NCBI GenBank assembly: GCA_037724045.1
Contig: JBBJOW010000008.1
Span: forward strand, 1-64,000
Direction of reading: 5' to 3'
Source of the DNA: DATLGB01 sp037724045
Lineage (GTDB): Bacteria; Actinomycetota; Thermoleophilia; Solirubrobacterales; Solirubrobacteraceae
Length of the DNA stretch: 64,000 nt
The notes beneath the pieces are model-generated. The model was not told where the DNA came from. It did no database searches and saw only the letters and a program-made list of their open reading frames with translations. The position numbers and the translations under genes are program-made. Shown in pieces: positions 27,774-38,659 of this stretch. Positions within the stretch are counted from its first letter, which is position 1. Every line of letters begins with the position of its first letter.

Positions 27774-28081
27774 GCGGTGGCGGCGACGGCGGGCTCGGGA
27801 CGGACGCGGCGCGCCGGGTCCGCCTTGACGCCGGTGAACTCGACGCCCTCGGCCTCCAGCCGGCGGCGGACCTCGGCCGGGTCGCCCAGCGCGGTGCCGC
27901 CCACGGTCCCGTCGCCCTTGAGCACGCGATGGGAACCCGCGAACTCCCCGCGCGTGAAGCGCCCGTTGAGCGCGCGCGCGTGCACGTCGCTCCCGCCCGC
28001 CGCCCGGGCGACGTCTCCGTAGCTGGCCCAGCTCCCCTCCGGGATGCTCCCCACGACCTCCGTCAGCACCTCGATGTCCAT
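27770..28081 (-). CDS. alkyltransferase-like (ATL) DNA-binding protein, MGMT C-terminal-domain fold
   Basis: A 103-residue protein with the O6-alkylguanine transferase DNA-binding fold. It shows VLTEVVGSIPEGSWASYGDVARAAG and HARALNGRF, then GSHRVLKGDGTVGG where true transferases have PCHR, then EVRRRLEAEGVEF. The acceptor cysteine is absent (Ser in its place), as in ATL proteins that flag alkyl lesions for nucleotide excision repair. ATG 28081 follows a GAGGAGGG ribosome site about 10 bases upstream. It lies within the dcw cluster between mraY and murD. Its stop codon is part of R4. Confidence 0.8.
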   Translation of the reverse strand: MDIEVLTEVVGSIPEGSWASYGDVARAAGGSDVHARALNGRFTRGEFAGSHRVLKGDGTVGGTALGDPAEVRRRLEAEGVEFTGVKADPARRVRPEPAVAATA

Positions 28082-28186
28082 CGGATCGACCCTCCTCGTC
28101 TCGTGTTGAGGCGCGAAGGTATGTCCGCAGGCGCTCAGCGCGGACGGGCGTGCGTGAATCGCCGCAGTCGCGACGCGCAATCGTGA

Positions 28187-29178
28187 CTAGATGGTTTTCT
28201 GATAGATCGTGAAGCCGATCGCGGCCAGCGCGGCGGCGACGATCCAGAAGCGCAGGATGATCTTCGTCTCCGACCACGCCTTGAGCTCGAAGTGATGGTG
28301 GATCGGCGCCATCAGGAAGACGCGCTTGCCCCGGGTCTGAAACCAGAAGACCTGGATCAGGACCGACAGCGCCTCGATCACGAAGATGCCGCCGAGGATG
28401 ATCAGCAGCAGCTCGGTCTGGGTCATGACCGCCATGCCCGCCACCGCGCCGCCAAGTCCGAGCGACCCCGTGTCGCCCATGAAGATGGAGGCCGGGAACG
28501 AGTTGAACCACAGGAAGCCGACGCAGGCGCCGACCGTGCACGCCGCCGCCAGCGACAGGGAGGTCAGGCCGGTGATGAAGGTGATGGCGATGTACGCGAG
28601 CAGGACGATCACGACCGAGCCCGCCGCGAGGCCGTCGAGGCCGTCGGTGAGGTTGACCGCCGAGGTCGTCCCCGCGACGACGAAGTAGATGATCACCGGA
28701 TAGGCGATGCCCACCGGGATGGTCGCGTCGATCACGTGCAGGCGCAGCTGGTCGGGCAGGTCCGCCGCCTGCGTGGCGATCAGCCACAGGCCGACCGAGA
28801 TGACCATCGTGACCAGCAGCTTGGTCCGCCCGCGCAGGCCGAGCGAGCGCTTCTTGATGATCTTCGTGTAGTCGTCGGCGAAGCCGAGGGCCGCGCAGGC
28901 GAGCGCCACGCCGATGACCCCGAGCGCCCGTGCCTCGTCAGGGCCCGGCGACCGGTCCGAGAGCAGCAGGAACAGGAAGGGGATCGCGATCGCGATGAAG
29001 ATGATCAGCCCGCCCATCGTCGGCGTGCCCGCCTTGGCGTGGTGCTCCTGCGGGCCGTCCTCGCGGATGTACTGCCCGAACTCCTTGAGCTGCAGGAACT
29101 CGATGAACTTCGGTGACAGGAAGACGCAGATGAAGAACGAGGCGGTGCCGCCGATGAGCACCTCGCCGAGGTCGGGCC

Positions 29179-29182
<4 letters not shown>
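28187..29182 (-). CDS. mraY: phospho-N-acetylmuramoyl-pentapeptide transferase
   Basis: Integral membrane enzyme that makes lipid I from UDP-MurNAc-pentapeptide and undecaprenyl phosphate. Ten membrane helices are apparent. Motifs include HHAKAGTPTMGGL, GFADDYTKI, GTTSAVNLTDGLDGLA, FNSFPASIFMGDTGSLGLGG, and FLMAPIHHHFELKAWSETKI. 331 residues. ATG 29182 overlaps the murF stop by 4 bp. Confidence 0.97.
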
Positions 29183-30449
<1,267 letters not shown>

Positions 30450-30453
<4 letters not shown>

Positions 30454-31814
30454 CGCACCCGGGTCGCGCCCAGCACTTCGGCGGCGACGAGCCGGTCGTC
30501 GAACGGCTCCTTGTGCCCGTCGGCGAACTCCTGCCCCTGCTCGTGGCCCTTCCCGGCGATGACGACGACGTCCCCCGCCGATGCGAGCGACACCGCGCGC
30601 TCGATGGCTGCCCGGCGGTCCACCTCGCGCTCATGGACACCGGTCATCCCGCGCTCGATCGCGTCGAGGATGGCCTCGGGATCCTCCGAGCGCGGGTTGT
30701 CGGAGGTGACGATGGCGACGTCGGCCCGCCGGCCGGCGATCTCGCCCATCAGCGGGCGCTTGCCGCGGTCGCGGTCCCCGCCCGCCCCGAAGACGCAGAT
30801 CACCCGCCCGCCGCCGGCCAGCTCCCGGGCGGCGCGGAGCACGTTGTCCAGCGAGTCCGGCGTGTGCGCGTAGTCGACCAGGACGGCGAACGGCTGGCCG
30901 GCCTCCACGGGCTCGAAGCGCCCCGGCACCAGGGCCACCGTCTCGAGCGCCTCGGCCCTGACGTCGACGCCGATCGCGCGCGCCGCCGCCAGCGCGCCGA
31001 GCGCGTTGAGCACGTTGAAGCGCCCCGGCAGCGGCAGCCGGACCCCGTCCAGGTCGGCCGCCCGGTAGTCCGCGTCGGAGTCGAGCGAGAACGTCACGCA
31101 ATCGAACTCCTCGGCCAGGCGCCGGCCGTAGGGGTCGTCGACGTTGACGATCCGCGGGCCCTGCGCGACCTCGAACAACCGCCGCTTGGCGAGGAAGTAG
31201 GTCTCCATGTCGGGGTGGAAGTCGAGGTGGTCCTGCGTCAGGTTCGTGAAGACGGCCGCCGCCCAGTGGATGCCGTCCGCGCGACGCAGCTCCAGCGCGT
31301 GCGATGAGACCTCCATGGCGCACGCCGCGTCGCCGCCGGCGAGCATCTCCGCGAACGCGCGCTGCAGGTCGATCGCCTCCGGCGTGGTGTGCTTGGCCTC
31401 GCGCTCCTTGCCGCCGATTACGGACTTGACCGTCCCGAGCAGGCCGGTCTGCACGCCGCCCGCCTCGAGCAGGTCACGCACGATGAAGGCCGTCGTGGTC
31501 TTGCCGTTCGTGCCGGTGACGCCGATCGTCCGCAGCCGCAGCGTGGGCTCGCCGGCGAAGCGAGCGGCCGCGACCGCCATCGCCGCCCGGACGTCGTCGA
31601 CCAGGACCTCCGGGACCCCGAGGCCGAGCGGGCGCGCGACGACCAGGGCCACCGCTCCGCGCGCCACCGCGTCGGCCGCGAAGTCGTGCCCGTCCCGCGT
31701 GAAGCCGGGCACGCAGAAGAACAGCGTTCCGGGCCCGGCGGCGCGATTGTCGAAGGCCAGATCGGCGACCGCGACGCCCGCCGGCGCTACGTCCAGCAGG
31801 TCGCGCAGGTCCAT
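30450..31814 (-). CDS. murE: UDP-MurNAc-L-Ala-D-Glu meso-diaminopimelate ligase
   Basis: Adds the third stem-peptide residue. It shows AFDNRAAGPGTLFFCVPGFTRDGHDF, the ATP loop GVTGTNGKTTTAFI, HTTPEAIDLQ, EVSSHALELRR, TNLTQDHLDFHPDMETYF, and VDYAHTPDSLDNVL. The DNPR motif in TSDNPRSEDP is the established meso-diaminopimelate specificity signature, so the wall is predicted to contain meso-DAP rather than lysine. 454 residues. Confidence 0.96.
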
Positions 31815-31825
31815 GGGGCGAAAGT

Positions 31826-32737
31826 CTACGTTCGGACCGGGACGGGTTCCGGCACCGGCACCGTGCGCTTCCAAGGAGCCCGGCCCTCGGCGGCCAGCCA
31901 CGACCCGGCGAGGATCAGCACGAGCCCCACGATCGCCGCGGCCGTGATCGGCTCGTTCAGAAAGAGCGCGCCGTAGCCGACCGCGAACCCCGGCGCCAGG
32001 TAGGCCACGACGGCAGCACGCGAGGCGCCGACCTCGGCGATCAGCGTGTAGAAGATCCAGAACGCGAAGCCGGTCCCGAGGACCCCCAGCACCACGACGG
32101 AGCCGGCCGCCTTGAGCGACGGCAGCGTGTCGGGGAGTTGGAACAGCGCCACCGGGAGCACCATGAGCGTGGCGGTCGTCATCGAGCCGGCGGCGACGCC
32201 GAGCGGCGGGATCCCGAGCAGGCTGCGGCGCAGATAGAGCGCTCCGAGCGAGTAGCCGAGCGCCGTGCCGAGGATCATCAGCCCGCCGAGCGCTTCCGAC
32301 GAGGAGCCCGTCAGGTCGACGCCGAAGAGCAGTGCCACCCCCGCCATGCCGACCCCGATGCCGCCCAGCGCCCAGGGCGCGATGCGTGCCTCCTGGCCGA
32401 CCCCGAGCGTCACCAGCACCGCGGTGAAGATCGGCGACGCGGCCACGAGGATCCCGGTCAGCGACGAGGCGATCCGGTCCTCGCCATAGGTCAGTAGGAC
32501 GAACGGGATCACCACCTGCAGCAGGGCGAGGACGACCACCGCACGCAGCCGGCCGCGCAACGGCGCGAGCGCGCCCCGGGACGCAGCGAGTGCGACCAGC
32601 ACGGCCGCGCCGAGCGCCAGCCGGACGAACACGAGGAAGACCGGCTCGAGATCCTCGAGCCCCAGCTTGATGAACAGGTACGAGGCGCCCCAGATGAGCG
32701 CCAGCAGCCACAACAGGATCCACGCGCGCTGCCCCAT
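31826..32737 (-). CDS. EamA/DMT-superfamily transporter
   Basis: A 303-residue membrane protein of the drug/metabolite transporter superfamily, with two EamA repeats and about ten helices. It opens WILLWLLALIWGASYLFIKLGLEDLEPVF, a classical EamA N-terminus, and the second repeat begins near GGLMILGTALGYSLGALYLRRSL. The substrate is unknown. It ends 11 bp upstream of murE on the same strand and may be cotranscribed with the dcw genes. The C-terminal tail has a PVPEPVPV repeat. Confidence 0.85.
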   Translation of the reverse strand: MGQRAWILLWLLALIWGASYLFIKLGLEDLEPVFLVFVRLALGAAVLVALAASRGALAPLRGRLRAVVVLALLQVVIPFVLLTYGEDRIASSLTGILVAASPIFTAVLVTLGVGQEARIAPWALGGIGVGMAGVALLFGVDLTGSSSEALGGLMILGTALGYSLGALYLRRSLLGIPPLGVAAGSMTTATLMVLPVALFQLPDTLPSLKAAGSVVVLGVLGTGFAFWIFYTLIAEVGASRAAVVAYLAPGFAVGYGALFLNEPITAAAIVGLVLILAGSWLAAEGRAPWKRTVPVPEPVPVRT

Positions 32738-32804
32738 GGACCCAGCGTGTCACGGGCGGCGCAAAGCCGCCAGCATCATCGCTGGTGGCTTGCGCCAGCC
32801 CAGC

Positions 32805-34508
32805 TCATGGCAGGACGCGCGCGACGACCCCGCCGCCGTCGACCCCGCGCGGCAGCGTTCCGAACGCGCGGCCGCGCGACTCCCCCAGCCGCCCAGCGCA
32901 GAACCCGTCCGCCACCGCGGTCGGCGCCGTCCGCACCAGCAGTGAGGCCTGGAAGGCCAGCGCGAGGTCCTCGACGATCCGCCGGGCCTGCCACTGAGCA
33001 GTGGTCGAGGCTTCGCGTCGACCCACTGTCTCACGAGGCGTTAGGGAGGCCGCTTCGCTTTTCGCGTCGTCGGCGAGTCCCGCCAGCGTCTGCGGCAGCG
33101 AGTCCAGGTGCGCGTCCAGGCGCGCGTCGGCGCCGCGGGCGAGCTCGCACTCGGCCAGGAACGCGGGCAGCGCATCGGGCTCGCGCGCCATCGCGCGCAG
33201 GACGTCGAGTGACATGACGTTGCCCGAGCCCTCCCAGATGCCGTTGACCCCGACGTCGCGCAGGATGGTCGGCATCGGGCCCTCCTCGACGTAGCCGTTG
33301 CCCCCGTGGCACTCCATCGCCTCCGCGATCATGGGAATCGAGCGCTTGCAGACCCAGTACTTCAGGACGGCGGTGCCGAAGCGGCGCATCAGCGTGTCGC
33401 CCTCGTCGTAGGCGCGCGCCAGCCGCATCGCGGTGGCGGTCGCCGCCTCGGACTCGAGCGCGAGGTCGGCGAGCACGTTGAGCATGAGCGGCTGGTCGAT
33501 GAGCCGTGCGCCGAAGGCGGACCGCCCGCGAGCGTGGTTGACCGCCTCGGCGACCGCGCGCCGCATCGCCGAGGCCGTCCCGATCACGCAGTCCAGCCGC
33601 GTGTGGGTGACCATGTCGATGATCGTCGACACGCCGCGGCCCTCCTCGCCGAGGAGTCGACCAGGCGCGGCGCGGAACTCGATCTCCGACGAGGCGAGCG
33701 AGCGTGTCCCCAGCTTCTCCTTGAGGCGCTGGATCTCCATGCCCGGCCCCCGCTCCACCACGAAGCACGACAGTCCAGCCTGGGCCTGGGCGAGCACGAG
33801 GAAGACGTCGCACATCGGGTGCGAGCAGAACCACTTGTGCCCGGTGAGCTCGTAGTGGCCGTCACCCACGTCGACGGCCTGCGTCGTGTTCGCACGTACG
33901 TCCGAGCCGCCCTGCTTCTCGGTCATCGCCATGCCGCACAGCGCGCCGTTGGAGTAGTCGGGTGCGGTCAGCCGCGGCTCCCACTCGGCGGCGAGCTCGG
34001 GGTTGTGGCGCAGGGCTGGGATGGCGGAGTAGGTCATCGAGACGGGACACATCACGCCGCCGTTGAGCTGGGACCACACGTGCTCCAGGGCGGCGCGCGC
34101 GACGTGCGCGCCCGGCTGCGGCGCCCGCCACGGCAGCGAGTGGATCTCGCGCTCGACCGCACCGCGCAGCAGCCAGTGCCAGCTCGGGTCGTAGTCGACG
34201 AGGTCAACGCGATGCCCGTGCCGGTCGTGGGTGAGAAGGCGCGGCTCGTTGCGATCGGCGCGCCGGCCGTGCTCCTGCGCGGCCGCCGAGCCGGCGACAA
34301 CACCGGCCTCGTGCAGCCGGTCGACCGCCCAGCCCGCGCCCTCGCGCTCCACCGCCTCGCGCAGGGGGAGGTCGGTGCCGAACAGGTCGGCATCGACGAA
34401 CGGAGGCGCCTGGTTGGCGACCTCGTGGGTCGTGTGTCCCGTAGGCGCCGCCGAAGGCGGCTGCCGGTGGCGAGCCCGAAGGGCGAGACCGTGCTCAAGC
34501 AACGACAT
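32805..34508 (-). CDS. acyl-CoA dehydrogenase, AidB-like subgroup
   Basis: FAD-dependent acyl-CoA dehydrogenase of 567 residues. GMAMTEKQGGSDVRANTT and GHKWFCSHPMCDVFLVLAQ (flavin and substrate region) and the C-terminal MECHGGNGYVEEGPMP with GIWEGSGNVMSLDVLR resemble the AidB/isovaleryl-CoA dehydrogenase branch. The N-terminus (residues about 6-25) is encoded by REP-like hairpin copy B. ATG 34508 overlaps the TetR gene by 14 bp, so the regulator and enzyme are coupled and the TetR protein probably controls this gene. Confidence 0.87.
   Translation of the reverse strand: MSLLEHGLALRARHRQPPSAAPTGHTTHEVANQAPPFVDADLFGTDLPLREAVEREGAGWAVDRLHEAGVVAGSAAAQEHGRRADRNEPRLLTHDRHGHRVDLVDYDPSWHWLLRGAVEREIHSLPWRAPQPGAHVARAALEHVWSQLNGGVMCPVSMTYSAIPALRHNPELAAEWEPRLTAPDYSNGALCGMAMTEKQGGSDVRANTTQAVDVGDGHYELTGHKWFCSHPMCDVFLVLAQAQAGLSCFVVERGPGMEIQRLKEKLGTRSLASSEIEFRAAPGRLLGEEGRGVSTIIDMVTHTRLDCVIGTASAMRRAVAEAVNHARGRSAFGARLIDQPLMLNVLADLALESEAATATAMRLARAYDEGDTLMRRFGTAVLKYWVCKRSIPMIAEAMECHGGNGYVEEGPMPTILRDVGVNGIWEGSGNVMSLDVLRAMAREPDALPAFLAECELARGADARLDAHLDSLPQTLAGLADDAKSEAASLTPRETVGRREASTTAQWQARRIVEDLALAFQASLLVRTAPTAVADGFCAGRLGESRGRAFGTLPRGVDGGGVVARVLP
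34445..34490 (-). repeat. REP-like bipartite hairpin, copy B
   Basis: On the minus strand it reads GGTCTCGCCCTTCGGGCTCG, then CCACCGGCAGCC and a second hairpin GCCGCCTTCGGCGGC. It encodes part of the N-terminus of the acyl-CoA dehydrogenase. Confidence 0.8.
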
Positions 34509-35058
34509 GTGGGGTCCTTCCGATGGCATTCAGACAGAAGCGCTGCAGGGTCTCGACGAGCTGGTCCGGATCGCGATCGTGGCGGGCGAGCGGGCCGACC
34601 ATCGCCTCCGCGAGCGCGCCCACCAGCGCGGCCGCGACGACGTCGTCGCCGGGGTCGGGCAGCAGCCGCGCGAAGACCTCGCCGTAGGCGCGGCGGAACG
34701 CGAGCCGCTCGTGGTCGACGGCCTCCTCGACCGGCTCGGCGATCAGCGCGTAGGCGCGCACCGGCTCCGCGAGCGCGCGACGCACGAACACCTCGACCGC
34801 GTCCTGCACCGAGCCGGCGGCGGCGACCACGTCGACCTCCCGTTGCGAAGCGCGGCGGAAGGCCTCCGCCAGCAGCTCGCCCTTCGACGGGAAGTGCCGG
34901 TACACCGTGCCCGTGGCCACGCCCGCCCGGCGCGCGATCGCCGCCACGCCGGCCGAAGCGAAGCCGCCCTCAGCGAGCTGGTCGTGGGCGGCGCGCAGGA
35001 TGCGCTCGCGCACGTCGGCGGCGCGGGCGCGCGTCCGGCTGGTCGGTCGGTACGGCAT
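34495..35058 (-). CDS. TetR-family transcriptional regulator
   Basis: A 187-residue TetR protein. The helix-turn-helix is RERILRAAHDQLAEGGFASAGVAAIARRAGVATGTVYRHFPSKGELL (residues about 18-63), followed by an all-helical ligand and dimerisation domain. It overlaps the start of the acyl-CoA dehydrogenase gene by 14 bp and likely regulates it, sensing an acyl-CoA-type ligand by analogy with other TetR/ACAD pairs. The ligand is inference. Promoter-proximal sequence ATTCACTACTTC with GAAGAAGTGAA around 35063-35093 might include an operator. Confidence 0.9.
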   Translation of the reverse strand: MPYRPTSRTRARAADVRERILRAAHDQLAEGGFASAGVAAIARRAGVATGTVYRHFPSKGELLAEAFRRASQREVDVVAAAGSVQDAVEVFVRRALAEPVRAYALIAEPVEEAVDHERLAFRRAYGEVFARLLPDPGDDVVAAALVGALAEAMVGPLARHDRDPDQLVETLQRFCLNAIGRTPHVVA

Positions 35059-35103
35059 CTATCCGAAGAAGTGAACCAGCATTCACTACTTCGCGCAACC
35101 GCC

Positions 35104-35610
35104 CTACTTCAGCTTCTTGGCCTTCTTGACGGTTGGGGCCCTGACGCCCGCCCTGCTGCGGCCCGAGGCGCGGACGGTCACCTTGACCGGCCGCTTGCGG
35201 CCGAGCCTGGCCACCCGGAGCTTGATCCTCGCCTTCTTCCCGCCGGCTTTCTTGAATGACACCGACTTCGCGCCGACCTTTCTCTTGCCCTTGCGAGCCA
35301 GCAGCTTGACCTTGCCCGCGCTGCTGAAACGAACCCGCGCCTTGATGCCCTTCGCCACTGTGGATCCCCTGATGAGCTTGAGCCTGATCCTCGGCGCCGA
35401 GGAGCCGCCGGGAGTCGGGGTTGCGTAGGGAGAGGGCGTCCGGGTCGGGGTAGGCGTTCGCGTCGGAGTCGGGGTCGCCGACCCGGTCGGCCCGGTGGGG
35501 TAGCCGCTCTGGCGGAACGAGGAGGAGTCCGCCGAGACAACCGCGCCTGCTGCCAGGGCGGCCAGAAGGAACAAGCCGAGCATCTGCGCGGTACGGACGA
35601 GCGTTGGCAT
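35104..35610 (-). CDS. secreted basic protein with Thr-Pro linker, unknown function
   Basis: A 168-residue protein. The N-terminus MPTLVRTAQMLGLFLLAALAAGAVVSADSS is a signal peptide or single anchor. Residues about 40-70 are a TPTPTRTP-type low-complexity linker. The rest is a Lys/Arg-rich beta-like domain (KGIKARVRFSSAGKVKLLARKGKRKVGAKSVSFKKAGGKKARIKLRV) resembling the repeat-like C-terminal domains of secreted actinobacterial proteins. The C-terminal KKAKKLK is strongly basic. No catalytic motif is recognised. Confidence 0.65.
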   Translation of the reverse strand: MPTLVRTAQMLGLFLLAALAAGAVVSADSSSFRQSGYPTGPTGSATPTPTRTPTPTRTPSPYATPTPGGSSAPRIRLKLIRGSTVAKGIKARVRFSSAGKVKLLARKGKRKVGAKSVSFKKAGGKKARIKLRVARLGRKRPVKVTVRASGRSRAGVRAPTVKKAKKLK

Positions 35611-35652
35611 GCCACACGGTCTATCAGACTGTCACGCGACTCTGGTAGACAC

Positions 35653-37017
35653 GTGGGCGTGCGACGGACCACCGCGCTCTGGCTGCTCGGCGCGGTACTG
35701 GTCGCCGTCGGGGCGCGGCTGGCGCACGGCGGCGGGGCCCTGGGCTATGACGCCCTCTGGGGGCTGCGCTGGGGCGACGAGCTCCTGCACGGCGGCCGGC
35801 CGTCCCTCGATGCCGACTTCGCCCCCACGCCCCACCCCCTCGCCAACCTCGTCTCGGCCGTCCTCCTGCTCGCCGGCGTCGATGCGGCGACCACGGGCTT
35901 GCTCGCGCTGTCGTGGCTGTCGCTGGGCGCGCTCGCCATGTTCGTCGCCCGCCTCGGCACCGTCCTGTTCTCGCTGCCGGTCGGACTGCTGGCTGGGCTG
36001 CTCGTCGTCACCCGCCCGCTGCTTGTCGTGGAGTCGGCGCAGGCGCTCGTCGACCTTCCCTTCCTGGCGCTCGTGGTCGCTGCCACCGACCGCGAGGCGC
36101 GTCGACCGCGCGAAGGATGGACGGTGCCGGTGCTGCTCGTCCTCGCCGGCCTGCTGCGGCCGGAGGGCTGGGCGCTGGCAGCCGCCTACCTGATCCACCG
36201 GCGCGCTGACGCACGGCAACTCGCGCCGCTGCTCGCCGTGGCTCCCGTGCTGTGGGCGCTGATGGACCTGTGGGCGACAGGCGACGCACTCCACTCACTC
36301 AACGGCACCCGCGCGCTGGGCGAGGTGCTGGATCGTCCGACCTCGACGGGCACGGCGATCACGTCCGCTCCCGCCGCTCTGCGCGACACGATGCTCGAAC
36401 CGCTGCTGTTCGTCGCTCTGGGAGGCGCCGCGGTCGGTCTGCTCGCGCGGACGCGTTCGTCAGCCCTCCCGGGGGCGATCATCGCGCTCGGGCTCGCCGG
36501 CTTCGTCGTCCTCGGGATCGCTGGGCTGCCGCTGCTTGGCCGCTACCTCCTGCTGCCCGTGTGCATGCTGGCGATCTTCGCCGGTCTGGCGGTCTTCGGC
36601 TGGGTCGACGCGCCCGACCGTCGCCTCCTCTGGCGGCTCGGAGCGGGCGCTGCCGCAGCGGCGATGATCGCAGGCATGCCCTCAGACCGCGACGCGCTCG
36701 ACGAGGCGCGCGCGTTCGGAGCCCAGCGTCTCGCCATCCAGGATGAGCTGCGCGAGGCCGTGCGCGACACGAGCTCCAGCGGCTGCAAGACCGTGACGGC
36801 GCCGGACCGCCGCAGCCTCGCCGTCGTCACGGCGCAGCGCGAAGCGTCGGGCGGCCGCGGGCGGCTCGCATTCGCGTACGCGGGCCCGGAGGTGGCCGGG
36901 AGCTACGCGCTCCTGGCGTTCGGCCGGCAGACCCTGCCGGCCGGTGCCCGCCGCGTCTTCACGGGTCGCTACTGGGTCGCGAGCGCGATCGGCTGCTACG
37001 GGGCGATGCGCAGGTAG
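35653..37017 (+). CDS. multi-pass membrane protein, GT-C glycosyltransferase-like
   Basis: A 454-residue membrane protein. About ten hydrophobic segments follow an N-terminal helix (TTALWLLGAVLVAVGARLA), with a periplasmic loop YDALWGLRWGDELLHGGRPSLDADF of the kind seen in GT-C mannosyl/arabinosyltransferases. The C-terminal 110 residues are soluble and extracytoplasmic, with two Cys. The start is GTG 35653. It overlaps the end of ftsI by 22 bp in convergent orientation and lies opposite to the dcw genes. The glycosyltransferase assignment is tentative. Confidence 0.55.
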   Translation: MGVRRTTALWLLGAVLVAVGARLAHGGGALGYDALWGLRWGDELLHGGRPSLDADFAPTPHPLANLVSAVLLLAGVDAATTGLLALSWLSLGALAMFVARLGTVLFSLPVGLLAGLLVVTRPLLVVESAQALVDLPFLALVVAATDREARRPREGWTVPVLLVLAGLLRPEGWALAAAYLIHRRADARQLAPLLAVAPVLWALMDLWATGDALHSLNGTRALGEVLDRPTSTGTAITSAPAALRDTMLEPLLFVALGGAAVGLLARTRSSALPGAIIALGLAGFVVLGIAGLPLLGRYLLLPVCMLAIFAGLAVFGWVDAPDRRLLWRLGAGAAAAAMIAGMPSDRDALDEARAFGAQRLAIQDELREAVRDTSSSGCKTVTAPDRRSLAVVTAQREASGGRGRLAFAYAGPEVAGSYALLAFGRQTLPAGARRVFTGRYWVASAIGCYGAMRR

Positions 37018-38657
37018 TTCAACGAGTAGCTCATGATCTCGCGCCATGCCGGCGCGGCCACCGAGCCACCGTAGATGTTGCCCTGCGGTTCGTCCACCAT
37101 CACGAGCGTCAGCAGACGCGGATCCTTCGCCGGAGCGAAGCCCACGAAGGACGCCACGAACTTGGTCTCGGAGTATCCGCCGTAGATGGGATCGGGCTTC
37201 TCGGCGGTGCCCGTCTTGCCCGCGAGCACGTAGTTCTCGATCGCGGCGCCGGTCGCGGTGCCGCCCGGGCCGAGGACGCCCACGAGCATGTCGCGCACCT
37301 GGCCGGCCGTCTGCTCGGAGAGGATCCGCTCACCCCTTGGCACCGCGGTCTCCTCACCCCCGACCGCCTTGACGATCCGCGGCGGGCGCAGGATGCCGCC
37401 GTTGGCGATCGCGGCGTAGGCGGCCGCCATCTGCATGGGCGTGACCGCCTCGCCCTGGCCGATCGGCAGGTTGCCCATCGACGAGCCGGAGTAGCTGTCG
37501 CGGTCGAGCACGATGCCGGTCTGCTCACCCGGCAGGTCGACACCGGTCGTCTCGCCGAAGCCGAAGCGCCGCACCCAGTGGTCGAAGCGCGACTCGCCAA
37601 GCGCCAGCCCGATCATCACGGTGCCGACGTTGGAGGACACCTTCAGGATCTCGGACGCCGTCAGCGAGCCGTAGCCCTCGTCGTGGGCCTCGCCGATCGT
37701 CCGGTCGGCGACGACGATCTCCGCGGGGACCTCGAACGGCGTGTCGGGCTCGACCTTGCCGTCCTGCAACGCGCCCGCCATCGTGAACGCCTTGAAGGTC
37801 GAGCCCGGCTCGTAGGAGGTCTGCACCGCGCGGTTCTGGCGGGCCCAGTTGGGCGCGTCCTCGACGTTGTTGGCGTCCACACGCGGCCAGTTGGCCACCG
37901 CGAGCAGCTCACCGTCGTGCGGGTTCATCACGATCGCCGTCGCACCCTTGGCCGGCCGGTAGGTGGCGCCGACCTGGGCCAGGATCTCCTCCGTCTGCTC
38001 CTGGATGCGGTCGTCGATGGTGAGCGTCAGCGTCTTGCCCTGTTCGGGCTCGCGCTCCTCGTCGAGGCGGATCGGATCGCCGAGGGCGTCCTTGACCAGC
38101 AGCCGCCGGCCGTCGCTGCCACGCAGCTCCTCGTCGTGCTGGTGTTCGAGACCGGCGAGGCCGACGTTGTCGGTGCCGGTGAAGCCCAGCAGCTGCGAGG
38201 CGACGAATCCGCGTGGATATGAGCGCACGGACTCCTCGATGAACTCGAGGCCCGCGATGCCCATGTCCTGGATGCGGTCGGCGCGCTCCAGCGCGAGCTT
38301 GCGGGTCAGATAGACGAAGCCGGTGTCCGTGCGAGATAGGTCCGCGAGGACGTCGGCCTCGTCGCGCCCGAGCAGTGGCGCGATCGCGCGAGCCGTGGCG
38401 AGCGGATCCTCGATCAGGTACGGCGTAGCGGCGATGCTCATCGCCGGCTGCGAGACGGCCAGCTGCTCGCCGTTGCGATCGGTGATGGTGCCGCGGCGGG
38501 CGGGGACGACGACGGTGGTCCGCTGCTGGACGGACGCGGCGTCCTGAAGGCCGTTGGCCTTGACGACTCCGAGCCAGAGCGCCTTGGTGGCGGCGAACGC
38601 GAGGCCGACGAGAAAGAGGGCGAAGACGAGGCCGACGCGGCGCTCGATCAGGCGCAT
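36996..38657 (-). CDS. ftsI: penicillin-binding protein FtsI (PBP3-type transpeptidase)
   Basis: Class B PBP that crosslinks septal peptidoglycan with FtsW. One N-terminal membrane helix (VGLVFALFLVGLAFAATKALW) is followed by the dimerisation region RRGTITDRNGEQLAVS. The transpeptidase domain has the active-site serine S286 in YEPGSTFKAF, the SxN motif in KVSSNVGT, and VLAGKTGTAEKP. 553 residues from ATG 38657, two bases after the FtsL-like stop. No C-terminal PASTA domain is present. Confidence 0.96.
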   Translation of the reverse strand: MRLIERRVGLVFALFLVGLAFAATKALWLGVVKANGLQDAASVQQRTTVVVPARRGTITDRNGEQLAVSQPAMSIAATPYLIEDPLATARAIAPLLGRDEADVLADLSRTDTGFVYLTRKLALERADRIQDMGIAGLEFIEESVRSYPRGFVASQLLGFTGTDNVGLAGLEHQHDEELRGSDGRRLLVKDALGDPIRLDEEREPEQGKTLTLTIDDRIQEQTEEILAQVGATYRPAKGATAIVMNPHDGELLAVANWPRVDANNVEDAPNWARQNRAVQTSYEPGSTFKAFTMAGALQDGKVEPDTPFEVPAEIVVADRTIGEAHDEGYGSLTASEILKVSSNVGTVMIGLALGESRFDHWVRRFGFGETTGVDLPGEQTGIVLDRDSYSGSSMGNLPIGQGEAVTPMQMAAAYAAIANGGILRPPRIVKAVGGEETAVPRGERILSEQTAGQVRDMLVGVLGPGGTATGAAIENYVLAGKTGTAEKPDPIYGGYSETKFVASFVGFAPAKDPRLLTLVMVDEPQGNIYGGSVAAPAWREIMSYSLNYLRIAP

Positions 38658-38659
38658 GC

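Noticed and set aside
33001..33060. REP-like hairpin in the acyl-CoA dehydrogenase (GGTCGAGGCTTCGCGTCGACC)
   Set aside because: It is a local hairpin but does not share the GGTCTC/CCACCG consensus of copies A-D, so it was not added to the family.
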